The notes under the pieces are model-generated. The model was not told the origin of the DNA. It was given only the letters and a program-made list of their open reading frames with translations, and ran no database searches. Of a stretch of 64,000 nt of DNA, positions 48,401 through 57,299 are shown one piece after another. The translations under genes were made by a program, and so were the position numbers. The DNA comes from Lutjanus erythropterus. Its lineage: Eukaryota > Chordata > Actinopteri > Lutjaniformes > Lutjanidae. The DNA is taken from assembly GCA_020091685.1 (NCBI GenBank), contig CM034603.1:7947683-8011682 (forward strand), read 5' to 3'. Within the stretch, counting starts at the first letter, position 1. Every line of letters begins with the position of its first letter.

Positions 48401-48954
48401 CATGAATGTGAAGCACTGAGTGAATAAAGTTACAGTTTAATATAAAAGATACAGTTCATTATCATCATCAATCAACACAGCACTGACCCCTTCCAAAATA
48501 AAAGTCTGATAACAGTTTAATGGTCAGCAAAGTGCTATAGACTTTCTTCTCTAGATTTTTTGGTATTTCCATGATGAGAAATGTGACTAAATTTTGACAA
48601 TTACACCCTATTGTGTTATAAATAACATATATATATATATTATATTTTAAAAGTGGTGATGAGGTCGAAGAAGAACAGGAAGCACTCTGGGGTCTGGGGA
48701 GAGAGAAGAACAGTTTTTGAAGTTTTCCAGCAGCAGTGTGATTGGCTGTTGGAGATCGTAGCAAAATCTGATTGGTTTTAGCTGACAAAAGTGATTGTGA
48801 ATGATTGTGAATGAATGAAGTGTAAAGGTTGGTCTTCCTGATTGAAGTTAGGCTGAGCTTCATTAAAACATTTTTGTTTTGTCCCTGTTCTTCCTCTTCC
48901 AGCCTACTGAACCCAACAGGTGGAAAAGCCTTCAGAGTGTTCGCAGTCATCTGA
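30484..48954 (+). CDS. crispld1: CRISPLD1-like secreted CAP/LCCL protein, complete (511 residues)
   Basis: Fourteen coding exons: 30484-30750, 38659-38777, 39619-39751, 40080-40195, 42327-42427, 43008-43175, 43292-43352, 43723-43789, 45188-45318, 45689-45732, 46619-46691, 47098-47167, 47743-47876 and 48903-48954. All junctions are GT..AG and the frame is continuous. Signal peptide 1-26; sequon at N31; furin-like RGKR at 55-58; CAP domain about 65-211; acidic/proline linker about 247-300; LCCL domains about 305-402 and 408-500; ends [16 protein letters not shown] proteins are secreted and associate with the extracellular matrix. They are linked to craniofacial and secretory roles; the molecular mechanism is not settled. 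The [15 protein letters not shown] region and [23 protein letters not shown] favour CRISPLD1 over CRISPLD2. Human CRISPLD1 has about 500 residues, so length agrees. Teleosts have two co-paralogues (a/b); I cannot say which this is. Confidence 0.93.
31008..31440. repeat. half copy of the 8.3 kb foldback family
   Basis: Begins AAAGGGATAG.. followed by GTGAGGTACTTATTGATGGTCAGTG-GATTAGCTACA, matching the left inner arm at 8334. It ends with GCTGACCCTGTCCACAGCAGTG, matching the right arm at 9060. The outer right arm is missing. Confidence 0.7.
31551..31920. mobile_element. 370-bp MITE with TTTAAAGG(A)CCAGT termini
   Basis: Left end TTTAAAGGACCAGTCTGTATGATTT; right end AAATGTTACACACTGGCCTTTAAA, an imperfect inverted repeat. 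No open frame of note. A relative of the left end (GTGTGTAGGATTCAGGGGCACTGTG) is at about 55970-56000. Confidence 0.75.
32400..32720. repeat. pyrimidine-rich (CCT) tract
   Basis: Strong C/T bias on the plus strand over about 300 bp, with CCTCC, CCCTCC and TCTCC words. Long open frames on both strands (32398-32827, 32492-32785) come from this bias. No purine-pyrimidine mirror perfect enough to call a triplex element. Confidence 0.6.
34801..34870 (+). repeat. tRNA-derived SINE head fragment
   Basis: GGCCTGGTAGCTCAGTTGGTAGA is a good polymerase III A box in a tRNA-like 5' half. No convincing B box (GGTTCGAnnCC) follows, and no cloverleaf 3' half, so this is a SINE relic and not a tRNA gene. Confidence 0.55.
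36175..36300. repeat. unnamed dispersed repeat (pair with 44915-45035)
   Basis: ATTGATTCAATGTTCATTGATCCA.., then TTTTATTTTGAAA..CCATGGCATGT and a final AATGTCTG. The same order occurs at 44915-45035 (ATTGATTCAATGTTCAATGGTCCA..ATATGGCATGTGTCATAAATATCTG). Decayed, non-coding. Confidence 0.65.
36340..36690. repeat. dispersed MITE-like repeat (copy 2)
   Basis: Shares TTCCAGCCTCTTAAAT.., GACAGTAAACTGAATATCTTTG, AAGACATTTGAGGACGTCA, TTTTATAGGCCAAACAAC and TTGAGAAAATAATTAGA blocks with the element at 1616-1925. It is flanked by ATTAATCAATTATTAATCGATTA-type ends. Confidence 0.75.
38659..42427 (+). CDS. crispld1: crispld1 exons 3-6: CAP/SCP domain
   Basis: These four exons, with the end of exon 2, encode the CAP fold. 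Family motifs visible: WEHGPSHML and GQNLGAHWG (CAP motif region with His and nearby acidic residues), [42 protein letters not shown] (CAP1 signature), [15 protein letters not shown] (CAP2 signature), then a cysteine-rich hinge [19 protein letters not shown]. The His of HYTQ and the motif Glu/His positions of the CAP cavity are kept. Introns inside the domain fall at phases 0, 2, 0 and 2 and preserve the frame. Confidence 0.93.
41930..42225. repeat. dispersed repeat in crispld1 intron
   Basis: Purine-rich words GACAAAGACAGGAAGT, GTGGAAACAAGAGGCAAGGTAAGAACTTCAAAATAAAACAGGAAAC and AATCATGACA, in the order I know from a common teleost repeat. Its complement yields the 129-codon minus frame at 41714-42103, which is therefore not a gene. 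No second copy in the window. Confidence 0.45.
43008..43175 (+). CDS. crispld1: crispld1 exon 7: acidic proline-rich linker
   Basis: Encodes the segment between the CAP hinge and first [24 protein letters not shown], then [13 protein letters not shown] and [13 protein letters not shown]. No cysteine and no fold predicted. The EIEETN motif fits the REEETNEIE-type start of the CRISPLD1 linker; the rest is poorly conserved across the family and looks disordered. Confidence 0.9.
43292..45732 (+). CDS. crispld1: crispld1 exons 8-11: first LCCL domain
   Basis: [20 protein letters not shown] starts the module; the core is [20 protein letters not shown], then [19 protein letters not shown] and [10 protein letters not shown], ending [14 protein letters not shown] domains are disulfide-bonded folds with a conserved CPxxC..G..Y-S-IC-AA-H-G pattern. 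The usual SSICRAAIH is here SSVCGAGLH, so the Arg-Ala-Ala is replaced by Gly-Ala-Gly; whether this is fixed in related fish is worth checking. Confidence 0.88.
44089..44581. mobile_element. MITE with CACTGTAAAA termini (family M2)
   Basis: Left CACTGTAAAAAAAAAAAAAG..CAAGGCATC-CACTG and right CAGTCTGATGCCTTGAAAT..TTTTACAGTG form long imperfect inverted repeats. A TTTAAGTAC/TTTGAGTTG mid-section. Lies in crispld1 intron 9. A related damaged copy is inside the M1 element at about 46040-46415. Confidence 0.8.
45365..45430. repeat. retroelement tail (AATCAGCTTTATTGG)
   Basis: AAAATCAGAATCAGCTTTATTGGTCAAGAATATTTAAACATACAAGGAATTTGACTTTA matches a 3' tail motif frequent in fish genomes, probably of a LINE. 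Only the tail is seen. Confidence 0.5.
45757..46546. mobile_element. M1 MITE (copy 2) carrying an inserted M2-like element
   Basis: Ends TTTAAAAGGACTGTTCACGCC and GGGGTGAACTGTCCCTTTAA. Internal blocks match the 23900 copy (TTGGTGTGAGCTGCTGAGTTTTAGAGATATCAGC; GTCTCTTTCCAGAAATCATGACCTGG; CTCAAGATAACCCACTGACCTTG). Between 46040 and 46415 the sequence instead resembles the M2 interior and right end. This gives a nested pair filling crispld1 intron 11. Confidence 0.7.
46619..48954 (+). CDS. crispld1: crispld1 exons 12-15: second LCCL domain and C-terminus
   Basis: [20 protein letters not shown] leads into [40 protein letters not shown] and [20 protein letters not shown], then [14 protein letters not shown] before TGA at 48952. 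Here the canonical [11 protein letters not shown] is intact, unlike LCCL1. The [17 protein letters not shown] stretch is characteristic of the family C-terminus. Confidence 0.93.
47270..47480. repeat. dispersed repeat relic in intron 13
   Basis: GACCAATCAGAAATGTTCCATACTACAAGCTCCACCCTC..GTTCCTGTACTTT resembles a dispersed fish repeat. Just one copy in the window; tentative. Confidence 0.35.
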
Positions 48955-51075
48955 AAAACCACTCCCAACGGACAGAGCACCACCAAACATGGCCACTTCA
49001 CATCCAGCAAACCCACTCATCATCATCATACAACCTGTAATTATAGCCATTCCTTACAGTAAATAATTCAGCCTCTCAGCCTCTGACACCAAAAGTACGA
49101 TGTGACTTTACTCAGGGCTCAAAGTTTGGTCATGAGTGAATCAGTGTCCAATAATAGCAAAGGATGTTTGGTGGATGATGATCCTGCATGTCTTTAGCCT
49201 TACATCTTTTCTACAGCCGACCGTAATAATCACATTTGGTCGCCGTGCATCTTTTGATGACATGATATCATGACATCATGTGTTTTAATACTTAAAGTTG
49301 AATATACCCTCACAGATTTAGCACCACTCCAAAGGCTTCCCATAATTTCAGACTTTGAAGGTTAAAATATAACATCAGTGGTTTACCAAAGTATTTTAAG
49401 ATGCATCAGCTCTATGTAGAGATACACCTGGTAAATAACGGGGCAGCCAAATACAGAGTCATAAAATCTGTTCATTTTTAGCAGAGTCATAAAATCAGAA
49501 TTTTGTGGGAACAAGATGAGCCAGTCACTGTGAAGTGAGAGCAGTCATGCTGAAATGAATTCTCGGTGCATGTGTTGCCCCTCACATGTATAAATGATAA
49601 GGGGCAGAATTAACATTAACAACAGTAATGTATAAAAAAACAAGCAAGCATAAGGAATGCACAATGCATGATTAAAAACCCTTAAATACCAAAGATAAAA
49701 TATACAAACAATTTGTTAATTAAAACTTCAAATAGTGCGAGACTTAATGGAGAAATATGTGGGACCCTCGCATTGAAAAATGAGTACTCCTGTATATTAA
49801 ATAGGTCAAATCCATATTTACTATGCAATCTATGGTTGAAGCGAGTGGCTTCCCTCTGTCCCGTCCTCCCCAGTCTTGAAGCTCATGCAGGTTGTCTGTA
49901 CACGACGACACGACGACAGACTAACTCATTCGGCAAACATTCAGCATTAATTTGAACTCTAATAAACATGAAACAGGCGAACAAAAGAGTTGTTCCAGCC
50001 TGGTATGGACATTTTATGATTTAGTACAGTAAAAATATTACATATTTCTCCTTCAAGTCCATCCAGAATAAAGTATAGTGTAACTCAATAGTTGGGAAAT
50101 AAAATTAATTAAAGTAATTCATATTAAATTAATGCTCTAATAATAATCCATGTCTTAGAAGCTGGCCCCTGTGTTTTTAGTTTTGGAAAGGTTAATCAGC
50201 TTCCAAATTTAAATGCATGGTATTGCTTTTATTTTAGCCCCGGTTGTTTACGTGAGATTGGCCAATTGCTGTTCAAGGGAGGGGTTTAGCGAGTTCTCAG
50301 TTCATGGGAGCACTGTATTGAGGTCCGGGCTGATTCAATCATGAGTTGGGCTCTACTGTCAATCAGGACATGAAACTCCCTTTTTATAGCATCAAATAAT
50401 GAATTGTAATCAAACTTCTCAAAAAATTAATAAGTGGACAAACATCAGCATGATACAAACCACCTAAAATGTTAGTAGACATCTTTGGGCATTGTGATTT
50501 TTTAAATTTGACTTTTAAATTTGACCAGGGGGCGATCAAGATGCTTTGGCCTCACATATAGAGAGAGCATGTTGTCTGTCTTTATAGACAGTGAGTGATT
50601 TAGTCTGGTTTGGGCCTCCAAGCATCCTTTGTTTTCGTTACAGTGGTAATACAAAGTATAGCAACAATGCAGGCAGTGAAATCCAGATTGTATATTTTTG
50701 TACATAATAATGTTGTAAATAGTATTGAACACTATGCTATGAAATGCTTGCTACTGTTGCCTTTTTCATTTACATTTCTAACACCTTGCCAGCCATCAAT
50801 CAAACGAGCAATAAACAAAAAGCATTAGATGCTGAATCAGATTCTGTATGCAAAAAATGTATTGGTCTCTCAAGCTTTTATTTTTATAAAATACAAATTT
50901 CACAATTTTCATAATTTTAGTATATTCACATGTTTGTAAATATTGTGTATGTAACATATTGTTTTATTTTATGCTGCATTTCCCAGCTTTTGTTTATAGA
51001 TTTATATAAATGGACCCTGGCTGGCCAGGAATGTGCATGGCAGAATTTCAATAAAAATACTTAAAGATAAAATTG
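48955..51075 (+). other. crispld1: crispld1 3' UTR
   Basis: Follows the TGA. No competing gene on the plus strand. It ends at an AATAAA (51050-51055) in TTTCAATAAAAATACTTAAAG. Contains TTATTTAT/TTTGTAAAT-type AU-rich words near 50880-50960 and TTGCTGTTCAAGG..AATCAGGACATGAAACTCCC (50240-50400), which looks like an inserted repeat. Extent is inferred from the signal alone. Confidence 0.5.
51050..51055 (+). terminator. polyadenylation signal AATAAA of crispld1
   Basis: AATAAA followed within 30 bases by a T/GT-rich stretch (GAAATGTGTTTTTTGTGTC). It is the best-formed signal downstream of the stop. Nearer signals exist, so shorter 3' ends are possible. Confidence 0.5.
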
Positions 51076-51689
51076 AAATGTGTTTTTTGTGTCATATCTA
51101 ATTGTATCAAAGTTTTTCTTCAAAACAAATTCTGCATGTTAGAAAATAGCTGCTGAAAACGTGAAAAGACTGAGAACTATGTGGTACTGAATTGTGGAGT
51201 TAAACCGTTAAACTGTTGTTCATAATTTGTGTTCAGGATTTTTTGCATGGAGCTGAAACATGACATGGTGATGTGCCAGAGTTTTGGTCCCCCGATACTG
51301 TATAAGCCACACGAATGACACCGACCCCTCGGTCAGTTATAAACATATTTTGAGTGACTCTCTCGGTAAAATCAGCCCAGCAGTTCACTTCAGCTCACTT
51401 CAGTTCCAACAACCCAACATAGAACAAACAAAAAAATACCATCCTGTCACCGTCCTCTGGCTCTGGTGGCTCAAACATATCTGGACATGTCCAATAAAGC
51501 CACTAGATGGAGCGTCCATGTTTCAGTTCATTTTCAGGTTGTTGTGGTGTTTGACACTGCGACAGTACAGGGGACATGCCCCAAATGATTCAGAGCAGAG
51601 AAAACTGCAAATTTTGTGTGATTTTGAGACCTAATGTTATAGAATTATCGATTTCTTTAATAGTGTAAATTTGGCTGTGTGGTTAATAA

Positions 51690-52110
51690 CCAGGGTTGGG
51701 AAGGTTAATGTATTCCAATACAGTTAATAATTACCTGTTAAAAAATGTAGTCCCTGCAGTAACCTAATCCAAGTAACACAATAAAGTGATTACTTTCCGT
51801 TACTTTTGGATTACCTCAATATAAAATATGGTGAAAGTGTTTAGCCTAATACAGTATAATGTTTGATGTTCGTTGTTAGGTTTATTAGTTTGTCCAACTC
51901 TTCATTCCTTTGTTCTGTACAATTTATTGACTGATTGACTCAGAAGCCAAAAAAAAGGTGAACTTTCCATCCAGTGAAAGGATAATTTTTACTTGAGGCC
52001 ATGATAATGAATCGACAACTGTAAGATCAGCTGTTTTCACTGAGATCAGAGTGGTGCTGTGAGACTCATGCACTGTTGTGAATGTATGGTAGTATGTTGT
52101 TGTAATCAGT
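51690..52110. repeat. inverted-repeat element (GGGTTGGGAAGGTTA type)
   Basis: Begins CAGGGTTGGGAAGGTTAATGTATTCCAATACAGTTAATAATTACC and ends near TTGTAATCAGTTACTCCC. Middle has AGTGATTACTTTCCGTTACTTTTGGATTACC. A decayed relative is at about 6640-6790. No coding capacity. Confidence 0.55.
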
Positions 52111-52984
52111 TACTCCCAAAACGTATTAATAACACGTTTCTGTGGTGTGAGAAACTCACAACACACATTTATTGTTGCTTTACAGTATCTTTAAAGAGTG
52201 CGGTATAAAGTCATTAAACTATATTCTGCTGCTCAGGATTATATTCTCAGAAAATAATCAACCTAAATTCTGGAAACCGCTGCTCACAGGCTTGAATCTG
52301 CTTCTCAGTTTACATTGTATTAAATTACACTTGTTTTCAGTTTTTGCAGACATGTGGTCGAGTGGCCACATTATTTTAATATCGGTCCCCGCAGCGTCCA
52401 GATAGCCTGAGGAATCCAGGCATTAACATTTCAACCACCTCTCAAATTCAGCTGTGGATCAAACTTTCAAGTGAACGTTCTTTCGAGGAAGCGGTGGGTG
52501 TTTCCAGGAACTGTGGGGAGCACAGAGGAAGAGAAAGCTGCTTGTTTCAGGTCCAGAGAGGAGATCTTATCTACCAGTTGGCCTTAAATGTTTCAAGAAC
52601 AGGGCAAAAAAGCTGTCAGTTCAGTCAAAACAGTAGATGTCATTACCAGCTAAACTAAACACATAAGCTTTTCACATACTGTCAATCCAACATAAGATCT
52701 GACATGACCAAATGCCTAAAATAACACCGTTCAGTTCAGGAGTGCTGATTTTGGATGCGGAAGATTCACAAAACTTTGCTTTCTAGGAATAAAATAAGTT
52801 TTAAGAAATATCAGAGTTCAAGTCTGTTCAGCAGCGGTGGCAAGAGTACACACATTCATGAAGAAATACAGATATTTGTGTAAAAAAAATATACTAATTC
52901 ATCTTCTTTACTCAAGTAAAAATGAAAAAGTACAGGCTCTGAAATGTACTCAGAGTATAAAAGTAAAAAGAAGTCTTCTGTCAT

Positions 52985-53400
52985 CTTGTTACTTTTTTTT
53001 AATCTTATGTCTTTTTCATCTTACTACATCTTTTTTGTCTTTTACATAATTTTTGTCTTGTTACGTTGTTTACGCAATTCTTTGTCTTGTAACTTTTTTG
53101 TTCTGTTACACTTTTAATGTCTTTTTTGTGTTGATACATTTTGTTACATCTTGTTGCATCTTTATTGTCTCATTACATTTTATGCATTTTATTATGTACT
53201 TAAAGTCTTATTATGTCCTTTATGTCTCATTACTTTTTGTTTGTTTGTTTGTTTACTTGTCTTCTGCATCTGGTTAGGTCTTTTTTTTTTACATCTTTTA
53301 CATCTTGTTACATAATTTACATCTTGTTACCCCTTTGCATTGATTTTCATCCACTTATAACTTTCTCTACTTTACTTTGTAGTTATGCCTGTTATACATG
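52985..53400. repeat. T-rich degenerate tandem array (ACATCTTGTTAC words)
   Basis: Repeated CTTGTTACNTTTTTTNTCTT and ACATCTTNTTACAT words at roughly 20-40 bp over about 400 bp. The reverse-complement word set (GACAAAAATGACATAAAAGAC..AACAAGA) occurs at 60690-60845, so the two tracts are opposite-strand relatives. Frames through it are artefacts. Confidence 0.6.
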
Positions 53401-56140
53401 ATATGTACTGATGTATACACCAAGGAATCGTAGTTTAGTGTGTTATTGTCCCGTCCATTTAGGTTGAAAACAGTCCTGATGTTAGGATGGCAGCTGCAAT
53501 GATGCAAAGTAAAAATAGTTAATAATTCCTTTCAAATACCTTAAAATGAACAAAAAGCCTGTTTTGAAAATGTAAGATGTAGGATGTACACATATTTGTG
53601 TTAAAATGTCAAGATTAAAAGAAAAAAGTGAAAAATAAATACTCAGGTAAACTGCGTATACCTGAAAATTTTATGTAAGTATGTATGTAAGTCATAATTT
53701 ACCACTTCTGCTATTTAGAAAAAAAACACAATTTTAATACCACCAGCCTGACCTGAACTCTGTGTTAAAGGCTTCATCTGTCATAGTTAACTCATTTTGG
53801 ATCTATCAGCACGGCACTTGAAGGCATTACTTCATTTGTGTATATTCCTGCAGTGTTTTTTTTTTTTTTCTTTAATCACTTCTCGTTTTTCAGTTCAGCC
53901 TCAGTGAAAGGAGTTAACTGATGCTAAAGTGCTCAGAACCACTGGCTGTGCCAGCACCCGGACAGAGACCAACTTTGTGTTTCGTTGATCTCAATCTCTC
54001 AACTTCCCAGGATGCATTTCCGTTCCTTCATCTGGATGGGGCACAGATGTGGTCAGGCTCCAGCTAAAAAGTCCCCATCAGTCACCTCTCAACACACCAA
54101 AGAAGAACCACACACACACAGTGCACACATACATTACACATCAACATAAGACAGACACACAAAAACATGCTCACTGTTACTTTGCAAAACTTTGAAATTA
54201 AAGGTGCAACATCCAGCCTCACTACAAGTCAGAAAATATCTATTTGCTATGTAAAGGTATGGTGGAGTGATAGAGTACTGCAGGGATGATATTTTTGTCG
54301 GCCAACAAGAAAGGACATTTCAAGAGGGGGGACACAGGGAGCACTGGCCACCTCTAAAATCTGATTGGCCACCCCAAGTGTGATCCCATTATCCTCAATG
54401 ATATGATACTAACATGTTTTGTTCAGCAAGATCTTCAAAAATGAACACCAATTTTGCAATTTTTAGTGTAAATGCAATACATAAAAGGCTTATATTAGTC
54501 TATAAATGAACTGCGCTAATATATAGGTGTTTGACCATTTTCATGACTGTTAGATTACTGTTAGATTGGTGGAACATCTGAAAGGGAATTTAGACCACAG
54601 GACACTAAAATATCACACACAAAAACAACTGTAAAAGTCCAGTGTTGGTCAATATAGTCTAAACTTGCCAGTCTAACCAGCACATGATATAAGTGTTATA
54701 CCTATAGTGGACATGACCTTTTTCCCTGAATATATATCACATAAACAAACTATGAACCAAGACTAAATGTGCTACCTGGGTTTGGGCCAGGTCTCCTGGA
54801 GAAAAAAGGCAAGCATCGCAGTGCTGTCAAAATTCACAGGACCCTGTTGCAGAGGCGGCCATTGGCACAGGATCCCTGTGAACTGCTCTGGTCAGTCAGC
54901 CTGTCAGTCAGAAAAGAGTCCGCCATCATGTGAGTCAATTAGAGGCTTATCCAAGCATAGTAGCAGCGGGGTAGACTGGCAAAACTTCACCAGTATGAAA
55001 GCCAGTTTGTACGTATTACTGAAAGTCTATCAGTCAGACAGGCAGTTAGTTTGGTCAGACAAATAGCCACCCACTAACCCAAGCAGTCCATTACAGCAGA
55101 AAACAGACTTTTCAGTCAGTCAACCAGGCTGGAGACAGATGGAAATGGCGAGCCTAACTTCTCTGTCCAAAGGTGAAAAACCTCTGCCCACTGCACCTCT
55201 AAACTCAAGTCTTATCAGCAGAGGGCACAGCCACCACCTAGTGTGTCATTAGGTCAATATGTTTTTGAGTCTTTACATGGTTTTAAGGAAAATGTTGCAT
55301 ATTATGACTTCAAGACCCCAGGACATCACTGCCAACAGACATTTGCCAAAAAATACACTGAATACTTCTGATTAAATTCCTTCAAATGTACAGGTCAATA
55401 TAGTGGTAAGTTCCATATTAAATTCCTTCCTTCACTACACACTTTATATGAGTCTTGGCACACATGGATGTAAACTGTAACTTGACCGTGTGGTGGAGAC
55501 ATACAACTGTGAGACAGAAATTTTATTTTTTGACTGCTCTATTTCATACGCATTGACAGCTGACCTCTCACTCTTCTTCATAACTGATTCAGTTTGAAAT
55601 CTTGTTCCAGCTCGGGACAATGTATGAGTGGGTCATGTTAATGTTGGCAGAACTTTGCAAACCTCCACAAGCTGCATCTGACAGTGACATTGCAGAAGGT
55701 GCTTCACCATCTGTTGCCTGATGGGGATCTGCACTCTACTGATTGACCTTTTCTAGTTTGCTAATTTTGTCAAAATATAGTCAACTAATTAACATTAATG
55801 CTAAGATAATTGAGCAAAATAACCTCACCTTTACCAGCTGTGACATTAAAATGATTTTCACATTATGCATCAATTCTAAAATTGGCCATTATACATAATG
55901 AGTACTTTTACTTTTGGTGCTTTACTCAGGTATTTTTCTGCACTGTGGTATGACTACTTTTACTTAAAGCAGTGTGTAGGATTCAGGGGCACTGTGTGGT
56001 GAGCATGCAGATTGCAACCAACTCACCTCACCCTCACCATCAAAGCACATAGGAAAATCTATAGTGGCCTTAAAACTTGTGCAAAATACAAATGGCTGTA
56101 TTTATTTGATTACACACTAATGAAAACATATTTGGTAAGG

Positions 56141-57297
56141 TGAACTGTAAAATAAAGCAGGAATTCAGTGGCATCAACTATTCTTTTCCCGTTAACTTAA
56201 CACAAATACACAAGTTTTATTTACTCAGGTTATTTAAGCTTGAAATTTCTAGGATTTATTTTCAGAACACTTCAAAATACTTGAACTTATGAGTTCGTCT
56301 AACCTGAAATGATGAGGTGCACAAATGAACAGTACAGAGTTTAACTGTAACTTCATTAACAGACTTCCCAGCATGCATAGTTTTAGAGTTAAAACTCCTG
56401 AGACTCTTCTTTTTTACATAGTTTGAAGAAAATGTATAGGTCTTGGTGTGAAACTAAGAACTGACTTTTCAAACTGAGAAAATGTTTGTTTGTCAGTCTG
56501 ACTGAAGAGATGTTGTTTCAACTTAATATCTTAAGCTCGTTGAACATGTTTTCTCAAGTACAGCTGAATTAACTCTTTCCCCGCTAGTGTTTTAAAAAAA
56601 AAAAAGTTGCCAGCCAGTGCCAGCATTTTTGACAAAATTCACTGATATTTCAACACCCACAGAATATTCAGTTAACACGTAATATATCAAAAGAAAGAAC
56701 AGATCTTGTAGTGTCAGACACAAAAACATGTTGGTTGTTTGTTTGCTTCATTCATTCTTTTTTATAAGTACTTAAATGTTGGTTGGTTGCATCAAAAAAT
56801 CCGCCCCGCTCTGCACCTGGATCGTGGTGCTCTCTGTCCCGGCTGCAGCGTGAGCAGCCACGCTGTGCCCCGGTTGCTGGGGATTTTGTGGACTTCAGTG
56901 TGAGCAGCCCCGCTCAGTGTCCAGGTCACGGTGCTCTCTGACCCACAGATCTGCAGCTGAACACCGATGTTTTTCATGCTACAGAACACCATCTTCTTCT
57001 GCTTTTCAATTCCAGTGATACTCTTCTTCTTCTTCTTCGAATGACAAATTTTGTCAGACTATTCATCACAGCATCCCCTACTGCCTGGCAGTGAAAACAG
57101 AAATTGATGGAGTATCTCGTCAATAGCAGGGAAGCGTTGCATCTTAAATGGCAAGCTATTTTGTCAGCTGTGGGGAAAGAGTTAATATTAAGTTTATTTG
57201 ATTCTTTGCTAAATTACCTCAACTAATCTTTTCAAATTCAGTCAACTTCAAATGTTAAGGCAGCCCGGACAATGCATTTTATTTTCACAGTGGATGT
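56141..57297. mobile_element. inverted-repeat element (ACTGTAAAATAAA) split by a nested MITE
   Basis: ACTGTAAAATAAAGC at 56145 and the complement of TTTATTTTCACAGT at about 57280-57293 face each other. Interior left part (CTTCCCAGCATGCATAGTTTTAGAGTTAAAACTCCTGAGAC) has a sibling at 40390-40445. The outer element is interrupted by the TTAA-flanked element at 56569-57185, so it is older. Confidence 0.65.
56569..57185. mobile_element. piggyBac-like MITE, nested
   Basis: TTAACTCTTTCCCCGC at the left and GTGGGGAAAGAGTTAA at the right: a 16-bp inverted terminus inside TTAA, the piggyBac target duplication. 617 bp, no transposase. The interior has two GC-rich halves that repeat GGTGCTCTCTG and GTGAGCAGCC (about 56825-56950). 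Confidence 0.85.
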
Positions 57298-57299
57298 TC

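Larger units (their letters stand above)
51080..56140. other. intergenic downstream of crispld1
   Basis: No gene supported. Contains a GGGTTGGGAAGGTTAATGTATTCC..GTAATCAGTTACTCCC element at about 51690-52110 and a tandem T-rich array at 53000-53400. A short CA tract lies near 54105-54160 and a fragment of the 31551 MITE left end near 55970. Frames such as 54767-55066 have no domain. Confidence 0.5.

Noticed and set aside
48468-49016. 182-codon minus-strand open frame
   Set aside because: Antisense to the last crispld1 exon and its 3' UTR; contains AT microsatellite-coded residues and no recognised motif.
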